This document shows positions 34,234-41,910 of a stretch of 64,000 bases of DNA, one piece after another. Each line of letters begins with the position of its first letter. Position 1 is the first letter of the stretch. The translations under genes were made by a program, and so were the position numbers. Location of the stretch: positions 434,001-498,000 of the forward strand of contig NZ_VOSM01000001.1 of assembly GCF_007997015.1 (NCBI RefSeq), in the 5' to 3' direction. The DNA is from Lujinxingia vulgaris (lineage in GTDB: Bacteria > Myxococcota_A > Bradymonadia > Bradymonadales > Bradymonadaceae). The notes beneath the pieces were generated by a model. The model did no database searches. It was not told the DNA's origin and was given only the letters and a program-made list of their open reading frames with translations.

Positions 34234-34923
34234 ATGCAAAGTATAGTATTCGGCCGGGGCACGAGCACCATCACGCGACGCGCTTCGCTCCTGATCTTCG
34301 GGCTCGCTGCCGGGCTGGTTGCGCCGGGCACTGTGCCCCTCGCCATCGCTCTGGACTGTGACGAGCCGCCTGTCTACGCGGAGATCCAGGGGCAGATCGA
34401 TGAGGTCTGGACGAGCGAGGCGTTCGATTGCCTGGTGGTTCAGCATGAGTTCGCTGTCCATGAGGGCAACAGCTTTGTGAACGTCTCCACAGACCTGGCC
34501 AACGCATGTGGAGAAGACCTCTGGGTGAGGGCGGATGCGGACTATCTCTACACCGCCGGTGACCGGATGGACGAGGTGCGGGTGGAGGACGGCGAGCTCG
34601 TGACCGTACGCGCTTCGCTTGAGATGCGCCCCCGGGAAGAGGGGCAGGCGGAGCTGATTTTTGAGGTGTTGCCGGACGCCGAGCGCGACGCGATGGAGGC
34701 AGACCCTGATGCGTACGTGCCGCTGTCGCGGCTTCAGTATTCGTACTCCGGCAGGCTTTACGACATGGACGACTGGCCGTGCAGCAACGCGACCATGTTC
34801 GGGTGTTCGTCGGCCGCGAGCGCGCCGGAAGCGCCGACGCCGGGGCCGCTGAGCTGGATGATGGTGGGGCTGGGGTTGGTGTGGCTGGGGAGGCGTGGGC
34901 GGCGCAGCGCACGCGTCTCCTGA
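34234..34923 (+). CDS. Secreted paralogue 1 with MYXO-CTERM-like sorting tag
   Basis: A 229-residue protein. Signal peptide: hydrophobic stretch ASLLIFGLAAGLVAPGTVPL ending before LDC. The core has the family motif QIDEVWTSEAFDCLVV and TDLANACGEDLWV, with Cys residues shared by the paralogues. The C terminus is a sorting tag: FGCSS, a Pro-rich spacer, a hydrophobic helix (LSWMMVGLGLVWLG) and RRGRRSARVS. Proteins with GC(S/A), TM and Arg cluster are processed by myxosortase-type enzymes (knowledge of MYXO-CTERM). Start ATG 34234 gives the expected signal peptide. Function of the core domain is unknown. Part of a tandem family with the genes at 35014, 36629 and 37427. Confidence 0.8.
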   Translation: MQSIVFGRGTSTITRRASLLIFGLAAGLVAPGTVPLAIALDCDEPPVYAEIQGQIDEVWTSEAFDCLVVQHEFAVHEGNSFVNVSTDLANACGEDLWVRADADYLYTAGDRMDEVRVEDGELVTVRASLEMRPREEGQAELIFEVLPDAERDAMEADPDAYVPLSRLQYSYSGRLYDMDDWPCSNATMFGCSSAASAPEAPTPGPLSWMMVGLGLVWLGRRGRRSARVS

Positions 34924-34951
34924 AAGCTTTTTATAAAAAAGGGAAGCCACC

Positions 34952-34964
34952 TCCGGCACACTGC
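34952..34964 (+). promoter_or_regulatory. Conserved 13-bp box, copy 2
   Basis: Exact TCCGGCACACTGC ending 50 bp before the ATG at 35014. It lies between the first and second paralogue, so the genes can be expressed separately. Confidence 0.5.
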
Positions 34965-35013
34965 TCGACCTGCCCCATCCGAGTCATCCAAAGCTATTTC
35001 ATTCGGACATGCC

Positions 35014-35661
35014 ATGCTGCCATCCCATCGCCCCACGCTCATCCCTTTCAAGAAAAGGTCGGCCCTCCTCCTGGTGCTCGCCGCAGGATGTGTCGTTCTG
35101 GGAGGGGTGCCTGGGGCGAACGCGGTTTGCATCGCGCCCGATCGCTACGATGAGCTCAATGCCTATATCGACGAGATCTGGTCCACCGAGAGTTACGCAT
35201 GTCTGGACGTCGAGGCTGACGTTACCACCAACGCGGAGATGGGGGCCGTTTGGCTCGTCACCGACATCGTCAACGGGTGTGAGGAGGGGGTTATGGTCGA
35301 GTTCGAGCGCGATGAGGGCATTCCCATGGACTCGCCATCTCCGGATAGCGAGTTCATTTCAGCGGGGGAGGCGGTGACGTTGGAGGTGCAGGTGGAGAGC
35401 TACCAGAATGCACCGGAAGGGGACGGCGAGCTGGCGTTTCGCGTGGCCGGCGAGGACGAGCCGATCGTGCGTGTTCTTTATTCTTTTGAAGGGACGCCCC
35501 GCGATAACAGCGACTTTGAGTGCAACGACACAGGCTCCGTGGGGTGTGGCGGTTGTGCTGCCTCCAACGCGACTCCGGCCCACGCGCCGCTGAGCTGGGT
35601 GATGGTGGGGTTGGGGCTTGTAGGGTTGGGGAGGCGTGTGCGGCGCACCGCGCGCTCCTGA
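35014..35661 (+). CDS. Secreted paralogue 2 with MYXO-CTERM-like sorting tag
   Basis: A 215-residue protein of the same family: signal peptide (SALLLVLAAGCVVLGGVPGANA) followed by Cys, then AYIDEIWSTESYACLDVE (matching QIDEVW..E.FDCLVV) and DIVNGCEEGVMVEF at the NACGE position. The C-terminal tag contains VGCGGCAASN, a hydrophobic stretch (LSWVMVGLGLVGLG) and RRVRRTARS. The core is more diverged than in the other three copies. The conserved 13-bp box lies upstream, and the terminator at 35726 ends the transcript. No catalytic residues are visible. Confidence 0.78.
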   Translation: MLPSHRPTLIPFKKRSALLLVLAAGCVVLGGVPGANAVCIAPDRYDELNAYIDEIWSTESYACLDVEADVTTNAEMGAVWLVTDIVNGCEEGVMVEFERDEGIPMDSPSPDSEFISAGEAVTLEVQVESYQNAPEGDGELAFRVAGEDEPIVRVLYSFEGTPRDNSDFECNDTGSVGCGGCAASNATPAHAPLSWVMVGLGLVGLGRRVRRTARS

Positions 35662-35725
35662 GCTTGACGCTTCGCTCGATGGTTGCGCCGGGCACCACGC
35701 TTGAGCGTTGCAGCAAACAAAAAAA

Positions 35726-35759
35726 GCCGCCGGAGAAGAGTCCGGCGGCCCTTTTGTTT
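35726..35759. terminator. Bidirectional terminator
   Basis: GCCGCCGGA (35726-35734) pairs with TCCGGCGGC (35741-35749) around GAAGAG. A T-rich tract follows (35752-35759) and an A-tract lies upstream (35717-35725), so the hairpin can serve paralogue 2 on the plus strand and the lipoprotein gene on the minus strand. Confidence 0.8.
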
Positions 35760-35787
35760 CTTGCCTGTGGGGAGATGCGGGGGGGCG

Positions 35788-36378
35788 TCAGCGGGTCAGG
35801 CCGAAGGCGACCTCGGCGATGCCGGTGACCTGCTCATCGCCGTTGTTTTCGCGGACGGTGATCTGCACGTCGCGCACCCCCTCCACCTGCTCAAACTCAT
35901 AGACCGCCGCGCTCGCCAGCTCCGGCTCGCCGGCCAGGTCTTCAAGGAGCAGGAGCTGTTCGCCGTTGGCGTCGAGAAACTCCACGTCGAAGCGGGTGAT
36001 GGCGTAACCGTCGCTGTAGGCCGGGGGCATCGTGGAGCGATGGTGCCAGATGTAGAGGGTGTCCATGGTGGCCGGCCCGTTGAAGCTGTAGGTGGCCCAG
36101 GCGCCCTCGACGTCGCCGTCGGAGGTGGTCCAGTGGTTGCTGCCGCCGTAGTCGGCGTGGGTGTCGGCCGGTCCAAAGCCTTCGGGGAGGCCGGAGCCGT
36201 TGATGGTGTGCGCCACGCTGTAGGAGTTGGACCACTCCGAGCTGGCCATGGCGTCGTCGGGCTGGAAGAAGGCAGATTCATAGCGCTCTGGCGAGGTGCC
36301 ATCCTCCGAGACGCAGGCCACACAGAGCGCGAGCAGGGCGAGGAGGGCGAGGGGGCGAGGCGTAAGCAGAGAGATCAC
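35788..36378 (-). CDS. Lipoprotein with discoidin-like (F5/8C) domain
   Basis: The GTG at 36378, with AGGAG 6 nt upstream, gives a proper lipoprotein signal (MISLLTPRPLALLALLALC) and a lipobox ending at Cys in ALCVAC. The ATG at 36414 lacks a ribosome-binding site. The mature domain of about 170 residues is beta-rich and matches discoidin/F5-8C patterns: HTINGSG at the start, ATYSFNGPATMDTLYIWHH, RFDVEFLDANGEQLLLLED and DVQITVREN at the end, consistent with carbohydrate or surface binding. It is transcribed opposite the secreted paralogues, between copies 2 and 3. Confidence 0.7.
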   Translation of the reverse strand: MISLLTPRPLALLALLALCVACVSEDGTSPERYESAFFQPDDAMASSEWSNSYSVAHTINGSGLPEGFGPADTHADYGGSNHWTTSDGDVEGAWATYSFNGPATMDTLYIWHHRSTMPPAYSDGYAITRFDVEFLDANGEQLLLLEDLAGEPELASAAVYEFEQVEGVRDVQITVRENNGDEQVTGIAEVAFGLTR

Positions 36379-36425
36379 GGCAGCTCCTTTTTCATCAAAC
36401 GGTTCAGACATCACGTTGGGATGCG

Positions 36426-36458
36426 TTGAACCCTAGGACCTTCCCTGCGGGGGTTCAA
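36426..36458. repeat. Inverted repeat in divergent intergenic region
   Basis: TTGAACCC (36426-36433) and GGGTTCAA (36451-36458) form an 8-bp inverted repeat around a 17-nt loop, between the lipoprotein gene and paralogue 3. It may be an operator for the minus-strand gene, but no regulator is known. A T-arm-like appearance is noted and rejected as tRNA. Confidence 0.4.
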
Positions 36459-36565
36459 GACCCGGGGGTGGGACTTCAACATTCGTTTCAAATCCGCTCC
36501 GAGCGGGCGTGCAGGCAGCGCAGCACGCTTCTTTCTGGCAAAGGGGTGGAAAGGCGATGCGCTTT

Positions 36566-36578
36566 TCGGGCACACTGC
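36566..36578 (+). promoter_or_regulatory. Conserved 13-bp box, copy 3 (one mismatch)
   Basis: TCGGGCACACTGC differs from copies 1 and 2 at one base (G for C at the third position) and ends 51 bp before the ATG at 36629. Confidence 0.45.
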
Positions 36579-36628
36579 CCGCTCCCACCAAAAGGCCAAT
36601 GAAAGCGAAGCATGGATAGGGCGAGGGC

Positions 36629-37324
36629 ATGATGAGGATGAAGTCTGGCGAAGGCGCAAAAGAGCGGGTGTTGATGGTCACCGCCTGTGGGTTGGGGCTG
36701 CTGTTGGGGTGGGGCGCGCTTACGGGCGTGCCGGAAGCCTCGGCCGTCACGGTGTGCTCAGGGCCCTATGCCTACGGGGACCTCGATGTGCAACTCGACG
36801 AGGTGCATAGCGAGGCCGCCTTTGATTGCCTCGCTGTGGAGTATGAGATGGGCGAGGACGAGCACTATGGTTTCGTACGCCTGGCGCTCAATGTTGCGAA
36901 CGCCTGCGGGGAGGACATCGCCATCGCGATGAACATCGACAAGCCCTACGGGGAACCCTACCTGCATGAAGAGATCGTCGCTGAGGGGGAAGCGCTGCGC
37001 TTCGGCGGTCCGATCAGGGAGCTTGAGGATGAAGAGCAGGGCGAGGGCATCGCCGAGATTCGCGCGATTCCTGCCGCGGAGCGCACTGGCGAGGAGATGG
37101 GGTTTGAGGAGTATCGTGCGATGGCGAGCGTGCATTATTCGTTTTCGGGCACGCCCACCTACGCGGACCCCTACTACAATGAGGGCGCCTGCGGCCCGGG
37201 GACCACGTTCGGATGCGCGGTGACGAGTTCGGGGCCGCAAGCGCCTTCGTCCTGGCCGCTGGTGTGGGTGGTGTTGGGGTTGGGGGTGGTGGGGGTGAGG
37301 CGGCGAATGCGCGAGGGCAGCTGA
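36629..37324 (+). CDS. Secreted paralogue 3 with MYXO-CTERM-like sorting tag
   Basis: A 231-residue protein: signal peptide (LMVTACGLGLLLGWGALTG...), then VTVC, the motif QLDEVHSEAAFDCLAVEY and LALNVANACGEDIAIA (cf. FDCLVV and NACGE). The C-terminal tag reads TFGCAVTSS, a hydrophobic stretch (WPLVWVVLGLGVVGV) and RRRMREGS. In-frame ATGs at 36629, 36632 and 36638 fit almost equally; the first is used. The conserved box precedes the gene, and the next paralogue is 102 bp away. Confidence 0.78.
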   Translation: MMRMKSGEGAKERVLMVTACGLGLLLGWGALTGVPEASAVTVCSGPYAYGDLDVQLDEVHSEAAFDCLAVEYEMGEDEHYGFVRLALNVANACGEDIAIAMNIDKPYGEPYLHEEIVAEGEALRFGGPIRELEDEEQGEGIAEIRAIPAAERTGEEMGFEEYRAMASVHYSFSGTPTYADPYYNEGACGPGTTFGCAVTSSGPQAPSSWPLVWVVLGLGVVGVRRRMREGS

Positions 37325-37426
37325 GATTCGGCTCCACGAAGGTAGTAGTGCTCGCCGCTTTACAGTGCGCCTATGCGCGTTGACTGGATTGACGCGAGGT
37401 CCAACCGCCTCGCCGAGGAGATATGA

Positions 37427-38095
37427 ATGAACGCGATGCTCCATCCACCCAACACATCATCTTCGGGGACCTTGCCTGCTGTACCGGCGGTTCTCGTCGC
37501 GCTGGCGGCGCTTGCGACATTGCTGGCACCGATGTCGGCCCACGCGTTGAGCTGCGTGCCGCAGCCGGAGTACCTCGAGCTCGACGCGCAGATCGAGCAG
37601 GTGTGGAAAGACGAGCGCTTTGATTGTCTGGTGGTTCAGCCCGAAGTTCGACCCGAAAAGTACAGGGGGAGCGTGGAGGTGTTCGTCGACTTCGCCAACG
37701 CCTGCGGTGAGGATGTCTGGGTTCTCCTGGGCGACGAACGCGCCCCCGGAGAGCGCGTCGCCGACGGCGAGCTCCTCACGCTGAGCGCGGAGGTCGACCA
37801 GCTCTATGGCGAGTCCGAAGGGGAGGGGGAGCTTCCACTCAGCGTGCTCTTTGGCGAGGGCCAGGTCGTGGAGGAGGTGTGGGCTGATGAATACGAAGGG
37901 TTGGCCTTGATTCAGTACTCGTACTCCGGAGTCCCCAACGACCACGACGGGAGCTGCGGGGACGACAGGCCTTTTTATGGATGCGCAGCCTACGGGGGAG
38001 GCGGGGAGGGGCAGGGGCCCGCGGGGCTGATGTGGGTGGTGTTGGGGGTGGGGGTTGTGTGGGTGGGGCGGCGCGTGGGAGTGAGGAGAGGGTGA
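37427..38095 (+). CDS. Secreted paralogue 4 with MYXO-CTERM-like sorting tag
   Basis: A 222-residue protein: signal peptide (VPAVLVALAALATLLAP...), ALSC, AQIEQVWKDERFDCLVVQ and DFANACGEDVWV. The tag is YGCAAYGGGGEG, a hydrophobic stretch (LMWVVLGVGVVWVG) and RRVGVRRG. GAGGAG lies 6 nt before the ATG at 37427. No exact copy of the 13-bp box is found; ACAGTGC occurs at 37362-37368 but is not the box. The core closely resembles paralogue 1, so this copy is not a remnant. The function is unknown. Confidence 0.78.
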   Translation: MNAMLHPPNTSSSGTLPAVPAVLVALAALATLLAPMSAHALSCVPQPEYLELDAQIEQVWKDERFDCLVVQPEVRPEKYRGSVEVFVDFANACGEDVWVLLGDERAPGERVADGELLTLSAEVDQLYGESEGEGELPLSVLFGEGQVVEEVWADEYEGLALIQYSYSGVPNDHDGSCGDDRPFYGCAAYGGGGEGQGPAGLMWVVLGVGVVWVGRRVGVRRG

Positions 38096-38168
38096 GGGGC
38101 ACAAAGCAGCTTGATCTGCGCGCCAAGGGGTGCGAAAAAAAGCGTCGCGGCCAGCAATGGCGCGCCCA

Positions 38169-38242
38169 GACCCCGTAGCTCAGTTGGATAGAGCGACGGA
38201 TTCCTAATCCGTAGGTCACAGGTTCAATTCCTGTCGGGGTCA
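38169..38242 (+). tRNA. tRNA-Arg, anticodon CCT
   Basis: A complete cloverleaf: acceptor GACCCCG (38169-38175) pairs with CGGGGTC (38235-38241), with discriminator A. The anticodon stem ACGGA/TCCGT encloses loop TTCCTAA, with anticodon CCT reading AGG. The T-loop GTTCAATTC is canonical. CCA is not encoded. Confidence 0.93.
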
Positions 38243-38275
38243 TTTGTGTAAGGTGTTGAAAGTGTTTGGGAAATT

Positions 38276-38308
38276 GCCTCTCCGGGTTGGGTTTGGAGGG
38301 GCTTTTTT
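38276..38308 (+). terminator. Terminator after tRNA-Arg
   Basis: GCCTCTCC (38276-38283) and GGAGGGGC (38295-38302, one G-T pair) form a stem, followed by six T residues at 38303-38308. Confidence 0.8.
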
Positions 38309-38581
38309 GTCGTTTTTAACATCGCATTCAAGTGTTTGGGGGAGGTGTCAGTGTGGACGCTTCGCCTGACTGTAGAGTGGGAGAGGGGGGCTTGTTTGAG
38401 CGTTCTTCGCGCGATGGCGATGGGGCCTTTCGCGGGCAGTTGAAGCGTTTGATGAACACCACCGATTGCCCATCGCCCCCCCTTTCCGCTATGACGCCTT
38501 GAAGGTTCAGGAATGTCGCCTTGTGGGCGACTTGACGATGCGCGGTGCGCCGAGGCGTGCTGCACGAGGGCAGGAGCAGCG

Positions 38582-39355
38582 ATGAAGTTGAAGTATGCGT
38601 GGATGTGTGCGGTGCTGGGCGCGGGGCTGATGGTGGGGTGCGGGGAGAGCAGCGAGCAGGAAGAGCCGACGGTGATCGAGGCAGACGCCGGCGATGAAGA
38701 CGTTGAGCAGATTGGCGAGGTCGATGATCGCGACGCGCTGGCGGAGCTCCCCTGTGGGGAGGAGATGCTGGCGGACTGGCCGCTTCAGGAGGAGGTCTCG
38801 GATGCCTCGGTGGAGATCACCGAGGAGGGCGGCGTGTTTACGGCGACCCTCGACGCGAGCGCCGGGGGGACCCAGGGCGCAGCGAGCAACCCCTTCGTCT
38901 ACCTCAACCTTACGACCGGTGAGAAAGCGGAGCTTAACGATGTGGAGGCCGCGCTCAGCGAGGGGTGGCATCTCGGGTTTAAGCGTTTCATCATTCGCAG
39001 CAACAGCGGCGATTCGGGCCCGGGTGGGGTCGTGGTGGCGAAGGTGAGCAACACGACCTTTGAGGATGTGGATTCGGTGCCCGGCGACCCGGAGGCCTAC
39101 CGGACCGACGACACCTACGATGCGAGCTGCACCCCGGAGCTCGACCCGATCGGCACGCCGATGACGGCGTTCAACTACCTCAACCTGGACAACCCGTCGG
39201 GCTCGCAGTCCTGGTACAGCTACGGCGGCGGCATCTCGCCAGTGGCGGGCGACGTGTACGTGGTGCGCGATCCGGGGGCCGGGGTGGCCTACAAGCTGGA
39301 GATCACCGGGTGGTCCGACGGTGAGTTTGAGCTGCGCTGGGCGGAGTTGAACTGA
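38582..39355 (+). CDS. HmuY-family lipoprotein
   Basis: ATG 38582 has AGGAG 7 nt upstream and starts a lipoprotein signal (MKLKYAWMCAVLGAGLMVGC, lipobox LMVGC, Cys20). An acidic linker is followed by a domain with HmuY signatures: FVYLNLTTGEKAEL, EGWHLGFKRFIIRSNSGDSG and near the end YKLEITGWSDGEFELRWAE. HmuY of Porphyromonas binds haem; many other members are of unknown ligand, so haem binding here is inference. Its stop overlaps the start of the metalloprotease gene by one base. Confidence 0.75.
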   Translation: MKLKYAWMCAVLGAGLMVGCGESSEQEEPTVIEADAGDEDVEQIGEVDDRDALAELPCGEEMLADWPLQEEVSDASVEITEEGGVFTATLDASAGGTQGAASNPFVYLNLTTGEKAELNDVEAALSEGWHLGFKRFIIRSNSGDSGPGGVVVAKVSNTTFEDVDSVPGDPEAYRTDDTYDASCTPELDPIGTPMTAFNYLNLDNPSGSQSWYSYGGGISPVAGDVYVVRDPGAGVAYKLEITGWSDGEFELRWAELN

Positions 39356-40758
39356 TGCAAGGACACGCGCAGCAGAGGATCGTGGCGGCAGCTCTGGCTG
39401 CGGCGGCGTTGGTGGTGGGTGTGAGTGAGGCGCAGGCGCTGCGCCCCACCGACCCCGGGCATCTGCAGAGTTACGGGGTGGAGGCTCGCTACCTGGACAG
39501 TGCGGGCGGGCATGTGCGGGTGTGGTACGCCACCGAGGGGGAGCACCGATCGCCGCGAGTCGCCGAAGATGGGGAAACCCCGGAGATCGCCGCGACCGTC
39601 GCCGAGGTGGGCGATGACGTCTTTGAGGCGATGGCGACCCACGGCTTTCGGATGCCTCTGGTCGACAGTGAGCTCTATCCGGCCAGCGCCGATGATGGTG
39701 GTGATGAGCGCTTTGATATTTACCTGCTCAACTTTGAGGCCGGCGACGGGCAGTTTGTGCCCGAATACTGCACACAGGAGTCGCCCGAGCGGTGTGCGGG
39801 TTATGCGATGCTCGACCACGCTTTTGTGCCGCTCTACTACCCCTCGCGGGAGCTTGCGGTGAAGATCGTGGTCAGCCACGAGATCTTTCACGCGGTGCAG
39901 TCGGCCTACCGCGCCGATTGGCCGGCGTGGGCCTCCGAGGGGAGCGCGAGCTGGTATGAGGAGCTCGTCTACCCGGATCAGGACGATTTTGAGCGGCTCA
40001 CCGGCTACTACTTCGAGGACTCGGCGCGCAGCCTCAACGACCGGGCGCGCGGCCCCTCCGATGGGTTTGCGTACGGGGCGGGGATCTTTTTCTACTTTCT
40101 CGATGTGGTCTTCGGGCCGGAGATGATCGTGGCGGTGGCGGAGCGTTTTGCGACCACGGAGACGATCGAGGAGGCGCTTCAGGCCGAGCTTTTGGAGAAC
40201 TTCAGTGAGGCCGACGACGCGCTGGAGCTTTTTGCGATCTACAACCTCTTTACTGGCGAGCTGGCCGGGGAGGGGGAGGGCTACCCGCAGGCAGAGCGTT
40301 TTGACGGGGTGGAGGTCGTGGATCTTCCGGGCGATGGCGCGTTTAACTGGGAGCAGAATGTCGACGCGTTCAGCGCGCGTTTTGCGCGCTGGGAGGTGAC
40401 TGTGCCGATGACGCTTACGCCGGTGGAGGCGGAGGGGTGGCCGGCGGCGAGGCTCGCGCTGATCCGGGGCGGTCAGCAGGAGAGTGATGGCTATGAGAGC
40501 CTGGAGGTCGGCGACACGGTGGAGGTCGGGCCGGAGGATTCGCCGGTGTACCTGGTGGCCAGCCAGGGGCTGGAGGAAGACGCGGTGATCAGCGCTCAGG
40601 GGCGAGTGTTGCGCGAGGATCCGCAGGTGCCCTCGAATGATGGGCGTGATGAGGAAGGGGGCGGTTGTTCGCAGGCCGGCTCCGGGAGCACGTCGGGCGT
40701 GGTCTGGGCGCTTCTGGGACTATGTTTGATGGGGCGGCGCGTGCGTCGCAAGCGATGA
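39355..40758 (+). CDS. MXAN_6640-type putative metalloprotease with MYXO-CTERM tag
   Basis: The 467-residue protein has a signal peptide-like N terminus (IVAAALAAAALVVGVSEA), the zinc motif HEIFH at residues 175-179 with the downstream Glu in WASEGSASWYEE, and the pattern of the MXAN_6640 family. The C terminus is a MYXO-CTERM tag: GGGCSQAGSGSTS, a TM helix (VVWALLGLCLMG) and RRVRRKR. A secreted, surface-sorted zinc peptidase is inferred. TGATG joins its start to the HmuY-like gene, and ATGA joins its stop to the nuclease gene, so the three are probably translationally coupled. Confidence 0.82.
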   Translation: MQGHAQQRIVAAALAAAALVVGVSEAQALRPTDPGHLQSYGVEARYLDSAGGHVRVWYATEGEHRSPRVAEDGETPEIAATVAEVGDDVFEAMATHGFRMPLVDSELYPASADDGGDERFDIYLLNFEAGDGQFVPEYCTQESPERCAGYAMLDHAFVPLYYPSRELAVKIVVSHEIFHAVQSAYRADWPAWASEGSASWYEELVYPDQDDFERLTGYYFEDSARSLNDRARGPSDGFAYGAGIFFYFLDVVFGPEMIVAVAERFATTETIEEALQAELLENFSEADDALELFAIYNLFTGELAGEGEGYPQAERFDGVEVVDLPGDGAFNWEQNVDAFSARFARWEVTVPMTLTPVEAEGWPAARLALIRGGQQESDGYESLEVGDTVEVGPEDSPVYLVASQGLEEDAVISAQGRVLREDPQVPSNDGRDEEGGGCSQAGSGSTSGVVWALLGLCLMGRRVRRKR

Positions 40759-41258
40759 TGGAGGGGGTGAGCGCGGCGGTCGAGCGTCTGGCCGAGGCGC
40801 TCGGCCTGGGGCTTGTGGAGACCACATTGGGGGTGGTGGCGGTGCTGGGGTTTGTAGTGGCCCTTGTGTGGGGGCGTCTGCGCAGGCGTTGGCGCAGCGC
40901 GCGGGCACGTCGCCAGGGGAGGTACGCGCGTCGAGCCGAGGTGCGGGCCGGCCGGTGGCTGCAGAAGGAAGGCTTTGAGCTCATTGAGGAGCAGGCCTGG
41001 CGCGACTGGGTGGTGCGCGTCAACGACGACGAGGAAGTTGTGCGATTGTCGGCCGACTGGCTTGTCGAGCGCGCCGGCAAGCGCTATGTGGTGGAGGTTA
41101 AGACTGGCAAACGCGCTCCATCGGTCCGCAACTCCGCCACGCGGCGGCAGATGCTGGAGTATCTCTGCGCCTATGAGGTCGACGGGGTGATCCTGATGGA
41201 CATGGAGTCGGGGGAGCTTGTGGAGGTGGAGTTTCCGGTCCGCGTGGTGCGGGAGTAG
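40755..41258 (+). CDS. Membrane-anchored PD-(D/E)XK nuclease-like protein
   Basis: A TM segment (about residues 18-40, LGLVETTLGVVAVLGFVVAL) is followed by a basic stretch (RLRRRWRSARARR) and a compact restriction-endonuclease-like domain: LSADWLVERAG (Asp101), YVVEVKTG (Glu114 and Lys116) and RRQMLEYLCAY (QxxxY). These match the D, ExK and QxxxY motifs of the PD-(D/E)XK superfamily. The start is the ATG at 40755, which overlaps the upstream stop (ATGA); ATG 40722 is possible. The domain is on the cytoplasmic side if the basic flank is inside. Substrate unknown. Confidence 0.7.
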   Translation: MMEGVSAAVERLAEALGLGLVETTLGVVAVLGFVVALVWGRLRRRWRSARARRQGRYARRAEVRAGRWLQKEGFELIEEQAWRDWVVRVNDDEEVVRLSADWLVERAGKRYVVEVKTGKRAPSVRNSATRRQMLEYLCAYEVDGVILMDMESGELVEVEFPVRVVRE

Positions 41259-41396
41259 GTTGTGTAAGTGATTGAAGGATAACGAAGTTTCACACGGAAG
41301 AATGGAAGATGCGTGCCCGGGGTGCTGTTGAAGCCTGATGTGTCGGGGAGCGTCAAAGGGGATGGTCAGGTGAATCAGGTCCATGAGGGCAGAGCG

Positions 41397-41888
41397 ATGA
41401 CGACAGGGCAGATGCAGGCAGTGGGGAGGCAGGAGCAGGAGGCGTCGCAGCGAGCCCATAGCGGGTTGGCGGGGCGTTGCGTGCTGCTGGTTGAGGATGA
41501 TGAGGCGGTGCGCGAGCTGATCGCGATCTTGCTCAAAGACCTCGGGGTGGAGGTGGTGGAGCTGGGCGATGGTATCGAAGCGCTCAACTATGTGGCCGCC
41601 TCGGAGGTGTATCGGCGCTCGGTGCGTCGCCCGGACCTGATCGTGGCGGACATCAACATGCCCAACTTCAGCGGGCTCGATCTTATGATGGGGCTGCGCG
41701 AGAGCCGGGTGCGCCCGCCGGTGGTGCTGGTCACCGCCGTCAACGACGAAGACATCCAGGCCGAGGCTCGCCGGCTGGGCGCGGTGAGCATCGTGCAGAA
41801 ACCCTTTGAGGTCGACGATCTGCTCGGTGAGGTCGCCGGCGCGCTTCTGCGCGCAGAGCAGGTCGACGAAGATCTTGTCGAGAGTTGA
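41397..41888 (+). CDS. Single-domain response regulator
   Basis: A receiver domain with the acidic pair Asp34/Asp35 (LVEDDEAVRELI), phosphoacceptor Asp85 (VADINMP), Thr113 (LVTAVN) and Lys135 (VQKPFE). No output domain follows, so it probably acts as a CheY-like or phosphorelay component. ATG 41397 is preferred (AGGGCAG upstream) over 41313, which would add 28 residues of no recognisable domain. No histidine kinase lies in the window. Confidence 0.88.
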   Translation: MTTGQMQAVGRQEQEASQRAHSGLAGRCVLLVEDDEAVRELIAILLKDLGVEVVELGDGIEALNYVAASEVYRRSVRRPDLIVADINMPNFSGLDLMMGLRESRVRPPVVLVTAVNDEDIQAEARRLGAVSIVQKPFEVDDLLGEVAGALLRAEQVDEDLVES

Positions 41889-41910
41889 GCTGTGAGCTCA
41901 GCGGCGGGGG

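Noticed and set aside
36426-36480. tRNA-like T-arm (GGTTCAAGACC)
   Set aside because: No acceptor, D-arm or anticodon stem can be completed around it.
37423-37623. 66-residue frame starting 4 bp before paralogue 4
   Set aside because: It overlaps the signal peptide of the paralogue in another frame and has no motif; the GAGGAG spacing suits the ATG at 37427.
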